33,468 nt of DNA, taken from Christensenellaceae bacterium (GTDB taxonomy: Bacteria > Bacillota > Clostridia > Christensenellales > DTU072). The notes under the pieces were generated by a model, which saw only the letters and a list, made by a program, of their open reading frames with translations, searched no databases and was not told the origin of the DNA. The position numbers were made by a program, and so were the translations under genes. Position 1 is the first letter of the stretch; each line of letters begins with the position of its first letter. Shown piece after piece: positions 24,953 to 33,437 of this stretch. The stretch lies in assembly GCA_031259085.1 (NCBI GenBank), contig JAIRMA010000059.1:1-33468 (forward strand), in the 5' to 3' direction.

Positions 24953-26111
24953 GGATATCCTCCTTTATTTGCTTTAACGCATTTTTCAGAGTGATAAAAT
25001 CATCATCTGATGTGAAATAACTTATACTAAATCGTATAGTCCCAGCAGGATATGTATCAATGAATTTATGTGCAAGTGGTGCACATTGAAGACCAGTTCT
25101 TGTTATAACATGATTATTTAACAATATATTACCTGCTATATCTGATGGGATATCCTTAAAAAGTACTGATATTATGCTAATCGAATTGTTTCTTACTCCT
25201 TTTATAGTTATATAATCAAAACTTGATAATAAATTATATAGTCTATTATAATTGTTAATTTCAGTATTATATATTTTATCTTTACCTGTTACTTCATGCC
25301 ATTTTAAAGCGGCATATAACCCTGATAAAGAAAGAATATTAAAACTCCCGGCTTCAAAACGTTCTGGGATTTCAGTAGGCATTGATTCCTTTTGAGAATC
25401 TAAACCCGTCCCACCATAAATAAGCGGCTTTAAATCAGCTGTCTTTTTACACACAAAACCAGAACATCCAAATGGACCATAGAGAGTCTTATGCCCTGCA
25501 AAGATTATATAATCTGCATGACATTGATTTATATCAATTTCTAAAATTCCAGCACTTTGTGCACAATCAATTAAAAATTTACTTCCCGTTTTATTTACAA
25601 GTGTACCTAATTTAATTATTGGAGAGATGCATCCTGTCACGTTACTAACGTGAGATACAACTACTAAATCAGGATAGTTTTGGGAAAACTGATAAGTTAT
25701 TTTATCGAATTCAAACTCCAATGTCTCTTTGTTTACAGATAATTCATATATATTTATCTTGTTTAGTTTTTCTAGATATTTTAATGTTCTATATACTGCA
25801 TTATGCTCAAATGGAGAAATATATACATTTAAAGTTTTATGGAAATTCTGTCCCTGTAATATGATATTTATTGCTTCAGTAGCTGTTGCAGTAAAGACTA
25901 CAGAATAATCTGTCCCTGCATTGAATAATTTAAGTAGCATTTTTCGTGTGTCAGATACAATATTCACACTGTTTTGACTCAACTCATGATTTGTACGCCT
26001 TAAGTTGATCGAATTCATGGAATAAAATGAGTGCATGAAATCATGAACTTCAGTAGGTTTAATATATGTAGTTGCTGCATTGTCAAAATATGCGACTTCA
26101 GGAGTAATCAT
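24942..26111 (-). CDS. sspA: Cysteine desulfurase, SspA/DndA-like role
   Basis: This 389-aa class V PLP enzyme would take sulfur from cysteine and hand it on as persulfide. Visible residues are the PLP-base-stacking H104, D182 and Q185 (IDCAQSAG), the Schiff-base lysine K208 (AGHKTLYG) and the persulfide cysteine C343 in RTGLQCAPLAH. The short active-site loop around C343 places it nearer the SufS-like or EF2568-like group than classic IscS/DndA. I chose ATG at 26111, which overlaps the upstream ATPase stop as ATGA. An upstream in-frame TTG would put the only strong ribosome-like GGAGG inside the coding region. Its place inside the operon argues for a dedicated sulfur donor to the PP-loop protein at 30848. 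The symbol rests on context. Confidence 0.85.
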   Translation of the reverse strand: MITPEVAYFDNAATTYIKPTEVHDFMHSFYSMNSINLRRTNHELSQNSVNIVSDTRKMLLKLFNAGTDYSVVFTATATEAINIILQGQNFHKTLNVYISPFEHNAVYRTLKYLEKLNKINIYELSVNKETLEFEFDKITYQFSQNYPDLVVVSHVSNVTGCISPIIKLGTLVNKTGSKFLIDCAQSAGILEIDINQCHADYIIFAGHKTLYGPFGCSGFVCKKTADLKPLIYGGTGLDSQKESMPTEIPERFEAGSFNILSLSGLYAALKWHEVTGKDKIYNTEINNYNRLYNLLSSFDYITIKGVRNNSISIISVLFKDIPSDIAGNILLNNHVITRTGLQCAPLAHKFIDTYPAGTIRFSISYFTSDDDFITLKNALKQIKEDIHEF

Positions 26112-29100
26112 ATAATAAATTTTCTCATTACCTCCAAACAAACTTGTGCTTTTTGTGATGTTGATAATGAATCACCATATTCCTCAAATAATGATTCTAC
26201 ATCATTAGCAAATGTCCTAGCTGCAGGTGGCAACTTTGATGCTGTTATGTATTTTTCATGCCAGCCATTAGATGATGAAAAAGATACTTTAAAATCATTA
26301 GAAGATACTAACCCTTTATCAACTTGCTTATCAAATAGCCCTATTGTAATATTTATAATTTCATTAATAATACAATATAATTTTGATGCTAAATTATCAT
26401 TAAGCTCTTGAATGCGCATATTAAATAGTTTTTTTATAAGATTTTCAATTAAAACCCTATCATTATTATGATTCATTCTAAGAACTTCTAGGAATTTGTC
26501 AGTATTTCCACTAAATACTTGCATTTTAGTTCTGTCATTTAATGATTCATAGTAATTATATACAGCCTCACATAGAGTACGATCATTACCTACTTTAAAT
26601 AATTCCTTTAATTTTATAATTTCATATTCTAGATAATCATCTATATGATTATTAGTCAAATTAACAAATGAGATAAATTCGTTTGCTACATTTATATAAT
26701 TAGTGTCCTTTGCTATACGTGGTAGAAAATTGAACAAGAAATCATATGAATTAATCTCCATGTTAGACAATTCCTTTTTGATTCTTAAACTAAATTCAGA
26801 TAATCCTCGATTATTATGATAATCATACTTAGATTCTTTTTGAAACCTAGATAAGGATACATACCATCTTATGACTGCTTTTATAATATAAATATGACGT
26901 GGCAATTGTCGTTCTTCAGGATGAATATATGATTGAAGACAGCTCTCAAGATTAGACAAGTAATCAGATTTAATAAAATCATAATTGAAAATAGTTAATG
27001 TGAAGTCGTAAGGCTTATCATTTATCTGTTCTATAATTTCTGCAGTTAATGGAACTTCCCGATCTCTTCTCTTAATTACTACTTGACTTTTGTATGTTAA
27101 AAGTGCGGCCACAAAATAAAATGGAATTATTCCATTTCTAAGACCAAATCCATTATCAGGGTTTTTTAATCTATCATATAGATCACTAATATTTATTGGA
27201 CTCTCCATTGCTCTTTTTAAAAAGTTATCAAAATTAGAAAAAAGCATTGCGAACTCATGATCTAAATCATGAGTTGTGATTATAGGATTCATTAGATCAT
27301 TTATGATTTTTGTAGTTAAGTATACACTGCGTAAAACAATTATATCTTGATTTGATTTTAATCCTAAATTTGGTGCCGTTGAATTTTCTAATACTCTTTC
27401 AATAATGTTCTTTCTAGTATTCTTCATCTGTGATGAAATGCTATTCTTATTAATATTTTCATTATTAATTTTAGGCGTTTTATCAAAAACTGATTCACAG
27501 ATTTCAGTTAGTTTTTCAAGTAATTGCGTTCGACTATTAATATCAAGGAGCATACCATTATTACAAAAAATAATATCATTACAATTTGGATTTTTTATAT
27601 GGATATCTATGAAACGTTCAATTATATCATGCATATCATCAAAAATATACATTAATTCATCTTTTGTTGATTCATTTATACTTTTGTCCGATTTTGAACG
27701 ATCTAATATATTGTTAATTGCAGTGCACTTTGTTACTAGATCATATATAATATGACTGAGCGGTTTTTTATTCGAAATGACAGAATTCACATCAGACAAT
27801 AATGAAAAGATGACTCTTTTCGATTTGAGTCTTTTAAAAGTATCTATACATTCATCTATTGTATAGTCAGATGTTTCAATCACCGCAAATATATATCCAT
27901 CTGCTTTTTTTTGAGAATCGTCAAAACCTCTTATAAACTCATTAATGTTATCAACACCTACAAGCCTTTTATATTCAATAAATGAAAAATAAAAATAACG
28001 AGTCATTTTAAATTTAAAATTATACTGAACAGGATAAATGTAGGGCGAAATTAACATTTTATTTAGTTCGTTTTGTACATCTATCTTGTTCTTTAATTTG
28101 TATTCTTCCGTTTCAATTAATTCAACTGCGTTGTTACCAATAACATCACGAATCTTGACATGCGGTCTAAATTCTAAACAAATTAATAATTTCTCTGACA
28201 AAATTAATTCAATTGCCTTATAAAATAATGAATTTCGATCATTTGTATCAAATTTTGCATCATAAATCAATGAAAGCATTTCAATGGTGGGTGGCAATAT
28301 ATCAAATTGTTTTATAATATAGATCAATGTTAGTGTCTTCAAGATTTTAGTTGCTACTTCAATTTCATCCTTTTTTGCATATGAATCATTAATTGCATTC
28401 AATTTAGAAATAGCTGCTGCACAAATTTGGCATTGCTTTCGAATTGGACTACCAACTGGTTCACTTCTAAACTGCAAATCAAAAAAATCATAAATTTGAT
28501 CAGGGTCAATTATATCAAAAACATCTGATCTTGAATTCTTAATAAAATAATTAACACCATACATTTCATCTGAGGCAAGAAATGTAAATACAGTGCGTTC
28601 GTTTTGTGCTACAAGCTCAGATACTTTCGGTAGTATTAATTGACTAAATGGATTGAGTGGATAACAACGATCAATGAAATTGTTATTTGATGCCTCGATA
28701 ATACTAGAAAATGAATGCCTAATGTTATTTGCTAAATCAGAAATATAATGACTAATGTTAGTTAATGAATTATTTACGGTATCAAACAGGGCATTTAACT
28801 TATTAAAGAAGTGACTAAAACTTTCTTTATATTGGATAAATCCATCCTCATGTTTTTTTACGACCATTGATATAATCTCAAATAACTCAGCATCATTGCT
28901 TTGAATCGTAATCGACTTAAATCGTTTTGATATACCCATCCAATCATCTATTATTTTTTTTGGTAAATCCCCTACATAATTTTCTATGTTTTTATGTGAA
29001 ATTAATAGAATATGAATTTGTGATGCGTAGGATCTACTACATTGTTCTGCAATATCTTGTAAGATTTTAATATTTTGCTGAGATGATGCGTCAGCATTCC

Positions 29101-29884
29101 CTTCTAAAAATTTACTGAATTCGTCATATACTAAGAAAATCCCGTTATATCCTTTTTCTTTTATTGCATTTACTACACTTCTAATGCAGTCGGTAATATC
29201 ATTGCCATTATATGGATTGAATTCACTACCAGAAGTTAGTTTAGGATATGTCTTTATAAACCAATTATATTCACCAAGATCAAATTTACTTAGTTTCTCA
29301 ACAGTAGATTCTGCACCGATACGCGATAATTCATTAAATTTAGCGTAAGTCTCAGGATATTTATCACGCCAGTTAATTATTTTGTTTATGGCTGCCTGAT
29401 AAAATGTTGTTGGCATTAAGTCATCTAATGCATGACTTTTTAGACTTCTATTTAATCCACTCAATACAGTGGATCTTAAATCACCATCTTGACTGTTCAA
29501 TATCACAGGTAATAGTTTGATTCTCTCTTTTTTTTGAAGGAATTCTATAATGTTTTGATACTTCTTTTCACTCTCATGAATAACATTAGAATTAATCATC
29601 TTAATTTTATTTGTAATATTAGTGAAGTTTGCTTCTCTACCACTTAAGATAGCTAGTAATGTCAAAACTAGATTTGATTTGCCTGTTCCATATGCCCCTG
29701 TTAGAATTCTTGCCCGGTCAGTTTTGTCAGGACGTGTTGATACTATAATCTCTTCCATTATTTCAAGAGCATTACTAGTCGGTATGTATGATTCAATCTT
29801 CTCTATATCTTTTATATCAAATTCAAGATTTATTGAATATTGGAAATTTTCAAGAGGTGACAAAAAATCTATATGCTTTGACAT
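26108..29884 (-). CDS. sspC: Large P-loop ATPase, SspC-like
   Basis: This 1258-aa ATPase has Walker A GAYGTGKS at residues 63-70 and a Walker B LVYDEFSKFLEG near 246-257, followed by about 1000 mostly helical residues with no motif I recognise. The N-terminal layout is like BrxC (GAFGTGKS, then a DEF-type Walker B), suggesting the two families are related. In published SspABCD systems, the ATPase SspC acts with the DUF4007 nickase SspB and PP-loop protein SspD to insert single-strand phosphorothioates. Here it lies directly after an SspB-like gene and before a desulfurase, which supports the assignment. The start ATG has GGAGGG 5 nt upstream and overlaps the DUF4007 gene by 16 bp. Confidence 0.85.
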   Translation of the reverse strand: MSKHIDFLSPLENFQYSINLEFDIKDIEKIESYIPTSNALEIMEEIIVSTRPDKTDRARILTGAYGTGKSNLVLTLLAILSGREANFTNITNKIKMINSNVIHESEKKYQNIIEFLQKKERIKLLPVILNSQDGDLRSTVLSGLNRSLKSHALDDLMPTTFYQAAINKIINWRDKYPETYAKFNELSRIGAESTVEKLSKFDLGEYNWFIKTYPKLTSGSEFNPYNGNDITDCIRSVVNAIKEKGYNGIFLVYDEFSKFLEGNADASSQQNIKILQDIAEQCSRSYASQIHILLISHKNIENYVGDLPKKIIDDWMGISKRFKSITIQSNDAELFEIISMVVKKHEDGFIQYKESFSHFFNKLNALFDTVNNSLTNISHYISDLANNIRHSFSSIIEASNNNFIDRCYPLNPFSQLILPKVSELVAQNERTVFTFLASDEMYGVNYFIKNSRSDVFDIIDPDQIYDFFDLQFRSEPVGSPIRKQCQICAAAISKLNAINDSYAKKDEIEVATKILKTLTLIYIIKQFDILPPTIEMLSLIYDAKFDTNDRNSLFYKAIELILSEKLLICLEFRPHVKIRDVIGNNAVELIETEEYKLKNKIDVQNELNKMLISPYIYPVQYNFKFKMTRYFYFSFIEYKRLVGVDNINEFIRGFDDSQKKADGYIFAVIETSDYTIDECIDTFKRLKSKRVIFSLLSDVNSVISNKKPLSHIIYDLVTKCTAINNILDRSKSDKSINESTKDELMYIFDDMHDIIERFIDIHIKNPNCNDIIFCNNGMLLDINSRTQLLEKLTEICESVFDKTPKINNENINKNSISSQMKNTRKNIIERVLENSTAPNLGLKSNQDIIVLRSVYLTTKIINDLMNPIITTHDLDHEFAMLFSNFDNFLKRAMESPINISDLYDRLKNPDNGFGLRNGIIPFYFVAALLTYKSQVVIKRRDREVPLTAEIIEQINDKPYDFTLTIFNYDFIKSDYLSNLESCLQSYIHPEERQLPRHIYIIKAVIRWYVSLSRFQKESKYDYHNNRGLSEFSLRIKKELSNMEINSYDFLFNFLPRIAKDTNYINVANEFISFVNLTNNHIDDYLEYEIIKLKELFKVGNDRTLCEAVYNYYESLNDRTKMQVFSGNTDKFLEVLRMNHNNDRVLIENLIKKLFNMRIQELNDNLASKLYCIINEIINITIGLFDKQVDKGLVSSNDFKVSFSSSNGWHEKYITASKLPPAARTFANDVESLFEEYGDSLSTSQKAQVCLEVMRKFII

Positions 29885-30819
29885 TTATGCCCTCCTCTCT
29901 TTATTGAATCGTAATATCTCTTTAAACAAGTTTCTATAGTATAGCGTTCATGTATTCTAATTGTATCAAGTCCTGCGGTTCTTGTAATCTTAATTAAATT
30001 TGCTGATTGAATTTTCTCTATTAGATAAAATATGGTTGTTTTGTCAAGATTAAATATCTTTCCAATATTGTTATCACCAGTTAATAGTTCATTGATTAGT
30101 ATTTCATCAGAATTTTGTTTTAAGTTGTGGCAGATAATACCAAAAAGTATATATATATCTATATCATCTTTATCGGGTTGAACCTTAGTGTAAATTTTTT
30201 TCCCTGATATGTTACTACGAATTTTAATGAGTCTTAATTCAGTTAATGGACAAATTTTAGTCTCTTCAGGATCATCCTCAACTACATCCTTTTCAAAATA
30301 TGTCCTTATAAGTGTACTAAACTCAGATTCTAATACATTCTCGGAGTATTGCTTGCCTTCTTTTAAATATATAGATAAAAATTCATTTATATCACTCACA
30401 AATTGTGTTTTTTCTATAGTTGTCCCCTTATGTTGATTAAAAAGCCACCACCAAGACGTTGCCATATTTTTGTTGCTTGCTAGTGAATAATGAACAAAAT
30501 AATTTGTGCCCATTTCAATAAAATATGGATCATTTTCTATAATAATATTTGCATAACTTGTGAGTCGCGGTGTTTTTTTACTAAAATCAACCATTTGAGT
30601 CGCTTGTAACCAATAATGTAATGACTTAACCATGTTTTTACCAATTCCTAATTCATCACATGCCTCATAACCTGTAAATGATGGATTAGGGTTGTCCTTT
30701 ATATACATAATACCCTTGTGCAACCAACCCTTTCTAAGGCAAAACGATTCATGCTTATGTATGACCATTTTGTTGTCGGTATTTATATTGGAATTGTCTA
30801 AAACAAGGTTACTTGCCAC
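29869..30819 (-). CDS. sspB: DUF4007 protein, SspB-like DNA nickase candidate
   Basis: This 316-aa protein has the DUF4007 signatures: FCLRKGWLHKG (26-36), LGIGKNMVKSLHYWL (57-71), and NYFVHYSLASNKNMATSWWW followed by LFNQ. In the SspABCD system, the DUF4007 protein SspB nicks DNA during single-strand phosphorothioation. The C-terminal third is helical with a winged-helix-like end and no recognised nuclease motif. I chose the GTG at 30819 because AGAAGGG lies about 11 nt upstream. The next in-frame ATG (residue 18) has no ribosome site and would remove part of a variable N-terminus only. It follows the SspD-like gene by 28 nt and overlaps the ATPase gene, as expected for an sspDBC cluster. 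Confidence 0.85.
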   Translation of the reverse strand: MASNLVLDNSNINTDNKMVIHKHESFCLRKGWLHKGIMYIKDNPNPSFTGYEACDELGIGKNMVKSLHYWLQATQMVDFSKKTPRLTSYANIIIENDPYFIEMGTNYFVHYSLASNKNMATSWWWLFNQHKGTTIEKTQFVSDINEFLSIYLKEGKQYSENVLESEFSTLIRTYFEKDVVEDDPEETKICPLTELRLIKIRSNISGKKIYTKVQPDKDDIDIYILFGIICHNLKQNSDEILINELLTGDNNIGKIFNLDKTTIFYLIEKIQSANLIKITRTAGLDTIRIHERYTIETCLKRYYDSIKRGGHKCQSI

Positions 30820-30847
30820 TCTTTTACTTACCCTTCTAAGCCTTAAT

Positions 30848-32578
30848 TTAGTATTTTGTTCTCAAATAATGTGTCATAAGACATCCCCCATTCAAATATT
30901 TAGCTGTTACGCACTTTTTACAACGTTTACATTTGTTTTCATCAATGTAATATCTACTAGATGTAATTGTAATTGCATTAAAATTGCATATTGATTCGCA
31001 CTTTAGACAACGTCTACATGCATTATATTTTTTGATTTGATACGAGATCATTCTGTGTAGAACTTTATGATTCGTATTCAGTGTTTTTATCTTAACAGAA
31101 TAATCATATCCACTCTGATTAAATGGTTGAATAGAAATGATTGGTACATTACTTTTTATGTCAAGGATTAGTACTTCACCTAAAACTTTATTGCCTAATC
31201 CTTTACTGACTATGCCCATTGGGATGAATAATGAATAAAAGTCTTCTGTTATGGGTTTATTCAAATTGTAGATGTTCGCATTTTCATCCGTTGTACAGTT
31301 AGTCTGTTTGATTTTAATGTCAGAACTTGACTCAACTCCATTACCACCTTGCCTAGCTTTCCACCATCCTCCATCGATGTATTCAACAGGATCAGGCTTT
31401 CCAATCATTTTTGCAAATGATATCAAATAATCATGCCAGATTTTCCACTTTTCTGGCATATATATTCTCGCTAGAAATTGTGATCTGTCATTATTATTAG
31501 GACAACACCAACACCCAATACGATCGAAACCTAGTCTATATCCGTAATTGAAATCAATATCTTCAGACAAAATATATAACCAAATTTCAAAATCAGACCA
31601 AAAAAAGATCGGTGATGCTACTGCTTGCTTTTGTATCTTTATATGGTTTGACGTCTCTTCATAACGATTATATTTGCTCCTGATTAAACTCTCACTCTTT
31701 CTTATACCATAAAACGTCAGTATATTTTCGTCTCTAAATGCAGAATTAAGTGCTCTGGTTATAGGTCCCGTTTTAAACATAGTACAACACCATCTCATAA
31801 CTCTTGACGGTGGGCCAATGTCTTCACAAACTTTTAGAAAATCTTGATCCTTATTCTTAGCCGTTTTAAATATAGCACTACGATTTGCCGCTCGATACCT
31901 ATCTTTGTATTCGTATGTGTAAGGAATCTCAAGTGTAGTATCTGCAAAAATATGTCTGACCGTTGGATCTCTTAAAGCTTTTATAACTAGATCAGCAGTA
32001 ACTGTTGAATCTTTACCACCTGAAAATGATATCACAGTTTGATCTAACCTAAATTTTTGAGACTCATTAATAATAAAATCTTTAGCTTCACTTGTTATAG
32101 AATTAAATCTCAATGAATTAGCTTTGATAAATGTGTCTATATGAATCTTAAAAGCAATATCATTATTATATTTTGAATATTTATTCAAGTCACTACTTAT
32201 TTTCAAGATATCTGAATCTGAAAATCCCTTTAATTTGACACTTATCGAATGACCGTTTATTAAATATCTATTATCACAAGCCCAAACAGAATCATTAATC
32301 CATTTTAGAGGTGTATCATGAAGAATTTCAATAAGCAATCTCTCCTCTGGAAAAACAGGACGCACATCACTTGCTAAATATTTTGTTTTTGAATTACAAA
32401 GCGGACAAATGTGATTTCTCTCAATTATATTCTCTAATATTGGAACCTTACAAGCATCACACCAGTATATTTTTGTTGGAATATCAGTCTGCAAGTTGCT
32501 CCCACAATCAGGGCATTTATCACTATCAAACGCAAGTTTATAACATTTCTTGCACCACTTATCGACTTTAGTTATCAT
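30848..32578 (-). CDS. sspD: PP-loop/PAPS-reductase-like sulfurtransferase, SspD-like
   Basis: This 576-aa protein starts with two zinc ribbons (C9/C12/C22/C25 and C40/C43/C58/C61). The PP-loop core has SGGKDS (186-191), ADTTLEIPYT (about 212-221), RWCC (262-265) and CWCC (356-359). The C-terminus carries two Cys clusters (C521, C524, C527, C531 and C550, C553, C556, C566) that look like a ferredoxin pair. SspD/DndC relatives activate the DNA phosphate with ATP and deliver sulfur from the desulfurase. I prefer ATG at 32578. A GTG one codon earlier is possible, and a G6 run (32581-32586) forms a very close ribosome site. It shares its overall build with BrxP in the next operon but has the extra N-terminal ribbons. 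First well-supported gene of the right-hand operon. Confidence 0.88.
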   Translation of the reverse strand: MITKVDKWCKKCYKLAFDSDKCPDCGSNLQTDIPTKIYWCDACKVPILENIIERNHICPLCNSKTKYLASDVRPVFPEERLLIEILHDTPLKWINDSVWACDNRYLINGHSISVKLKGFSDSDILKISSDLNKYSKYNNDIAFKIHIDTFIKANSLRFNSITSEAKDFIINESQKFRLDQTVISFSGGKDSTVTADLVIKALRDPTVRHIFADTTLEIPYTYEYKDRYRAANRSAIFKTAKNKDQDFLKVCEDIGPPSRVMRWCCTMFKTGPITRALNSAFRDENILTFYGIRKSESLIRSKYNRYEETSNHIKIQKQAVASPIFFWSDFEIWLYILSEDIDFNYGYRLGFDRIGCWCCPNNNDRSQFLARIYMPEKWKIWHDYLISFAKMIGKPDPVEYIDGGWWKARQGGNGVESSSDIKIKQTNCTTDENANIYNLNKPITEDFYSLFIPMGIVSKGLGNKVLGEVLILDIKSNVPIISIQPFNQSGYDYSVKIKTLNTNHKVLHRMISYQIKKYNACRRCLKCESICNFNAITITSSRYYIDENKCKRCKKCVTAKYLNGGCLMTHYLRTKY

Positions 32579-32942
32579 CACCCCCCTTATTCACATTCAA
32601 TGTGTTATATTGAATTAGAATTTTTTTCTCAACAGGAAATTTCGACATGTTAAAAAACCGTTTAACATAATATGTTAAATCAGTATTTGAATCGAATATA
32701 TCAGAATTTAAAAAAGTATTTAAAAAAACAAAGTTAATTAAGTCAATCGCAATATTGAATAAATTAAAAAAAGTAGGTAAAACAAATTCACAACACAAGA
32801 ATTTGCGAAAGTAATAAATATTTATACATTTATTGACATTTATTATTGATTTGTAGCAAATTCGGGGGGGGGGTGAAATTAGGCAAGCAAAAATAGGCAT
32901 CTCTAAATCATATTTAGTTGAAATGTTTAATGTGCGAGCCAT
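32568..32942 (-). CDS. Leader ORF with a C10 tract upstream of sspD
   Basis: A 124-codon frame fills most of the long leader between the promoter at 33006-33034 and sspD. It begins MARTLNISTK, has three prolines (24-26) encoded by a run of ten C (32864-32873 on the plus strand reads G10), then a hydrophobic stretch around residues 50-75 that could span a membrane. I recognise no family. The ribosome site is weak (AGAGAG, 9 nt before ATG). In favour of translation: such a long open frame is unlikely by chance in AT-rich non-coding DNA, and its stop overlaps the sspD start by 11 bp, as do the other gene pairs here. Against: the composition is unusual and an operator-like dyad lies inside it. 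Confidence 0.35.
   Translation of the reverse strand: MARTLNISTKYDLEMPIFACLISPPPRICYKSIINVNKCINIYYFRKFLCCEFVLPTFFNLFNIAIDLINFVFLNTFLNSDIFDSNTDLTYYVKRFFNMSKFPVEKKILIQYNTLNVNKGGDDN
32648..32679. promoter_or_regulatory. Three-half-site operator-like palindrome before sspD
   Basis: TGTTAAA (32648-32654), TTTAACA (32661-32667) and TGTTAAA (32673-32679) form two overlapping inverted repeats. The inner one is the perfect 19-nt dyad TTTAACATAATATGTTAAA at 32661-32679. It lies about 80-100 nt upstream of sspD, inside the transcribed leader, so it could bind a repressor that blocks elongation or could fold in RNA. No regulator gene is in the window. Confidence 0.45.
32864..32873 (-). repeat. Homopolymeric G10/C10 tract in the operon leader
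   Basis: Ten consecutive G on the plus strand (C on the coding strand) lie in otherwise very AT-rich DNA. Loss of one base would end the leader ORF after 32 codons and gain of one after 37 codons, while the current length keeps it open for 124 codons. Confidence 0.9.
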
Positions 32943-33005
32943 AACTTAAAACTCTCTAAAAAGATAATTTAAGACTTGAATGATCAAGTTCAACTTTATT
33001 TATTG

Positions 33006-33034
33006 ATTATACATATTTTATCAGATTCTGTCAA
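33006..33034 (-). promoter_or_regulatory. Perfect-consensus sigmaA promoter of the Ssp-type operon
   Basis: On the minus strand TTGACA (33034-33029), 17 nt, then TATAAT (33011-33006). Transcription should start near 32999, giving a leader of about 420 nt before sspD. It matches the BREX-operon promoter in both boxes and in spacing. Confidence 0.85.
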
Positions 33035-33060
33035 TAAAATTAAATCCTCCTGATAAGATT

Positions 33061-33117
33061 TTAATCAGTTTTTGTATATTTTTGATTTAATTGGTGATTA
33101 ATGTATTCTGATTAATG
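33061..33117. promoter_or_regulatory. TGATTAAT-type repeats upstream of the sspD promoter
   Basis: TGATTAATG occurs at 33095-33103 and 33109-33117, and TTAATCAG at 33061-33068 is inverted relative to CTGATTAA at 33108-33115. They lie about 30-80 bp upstream of the -35 box, where an activator might bind. AT-rich background makes chance similarity possible. Confidence 0.25.
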
Positions 33118-33409
33118 ATTAAAAATATGGAGATTCAATAACATTAAAAACGCGGGCAATTACTGTCAACGTCATATAAAATTAAATTAGAGTTACAAAG
33201 TGAATTTAAATGCTATGTATATTGAATTATATTAGACTTTTTACATGAATTTGTACTTTTTGCCTTTCATTTTTTAAAACTAGATTAACTATTACATTTA
33301 AGTTCTTAAAATGAATTTGATTTTTTTAAGGTTTAAGCATTTTGTATTGAATATAACTACCATTCGTGACGATTCGTCAAGGACATAGTTTGGCTATGAG
33401 AAAAAAATA

Positions 33410-33437
33410 TTGCTTTATCTTGCGTGACCTGTATAAT
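33410..33437 (+). promoter_or_regulatory. Possible rightward promoter at the window edge
   Basis: TTGCTT (33410-33415), a 16-nt spacer and TATAAT (33432-33437) read to the right. An ATG at 33464 preceded by GGACAGGG could start a gene beyond the window. Arms GCTTTAT (33412-33418) and ATAAAGC also flank this segment, so a stable RNA start is an alternative. Confidence 0.35.

Noticed and set aside
26112-26141. Upstream TTG start for the cysteine desulfurase
   Set aside because: It would place GGAGG inside the coding sequence and has no ribosome site of its own; the ATG at 26111 overlapping the previous stop is the more natural coupled start.
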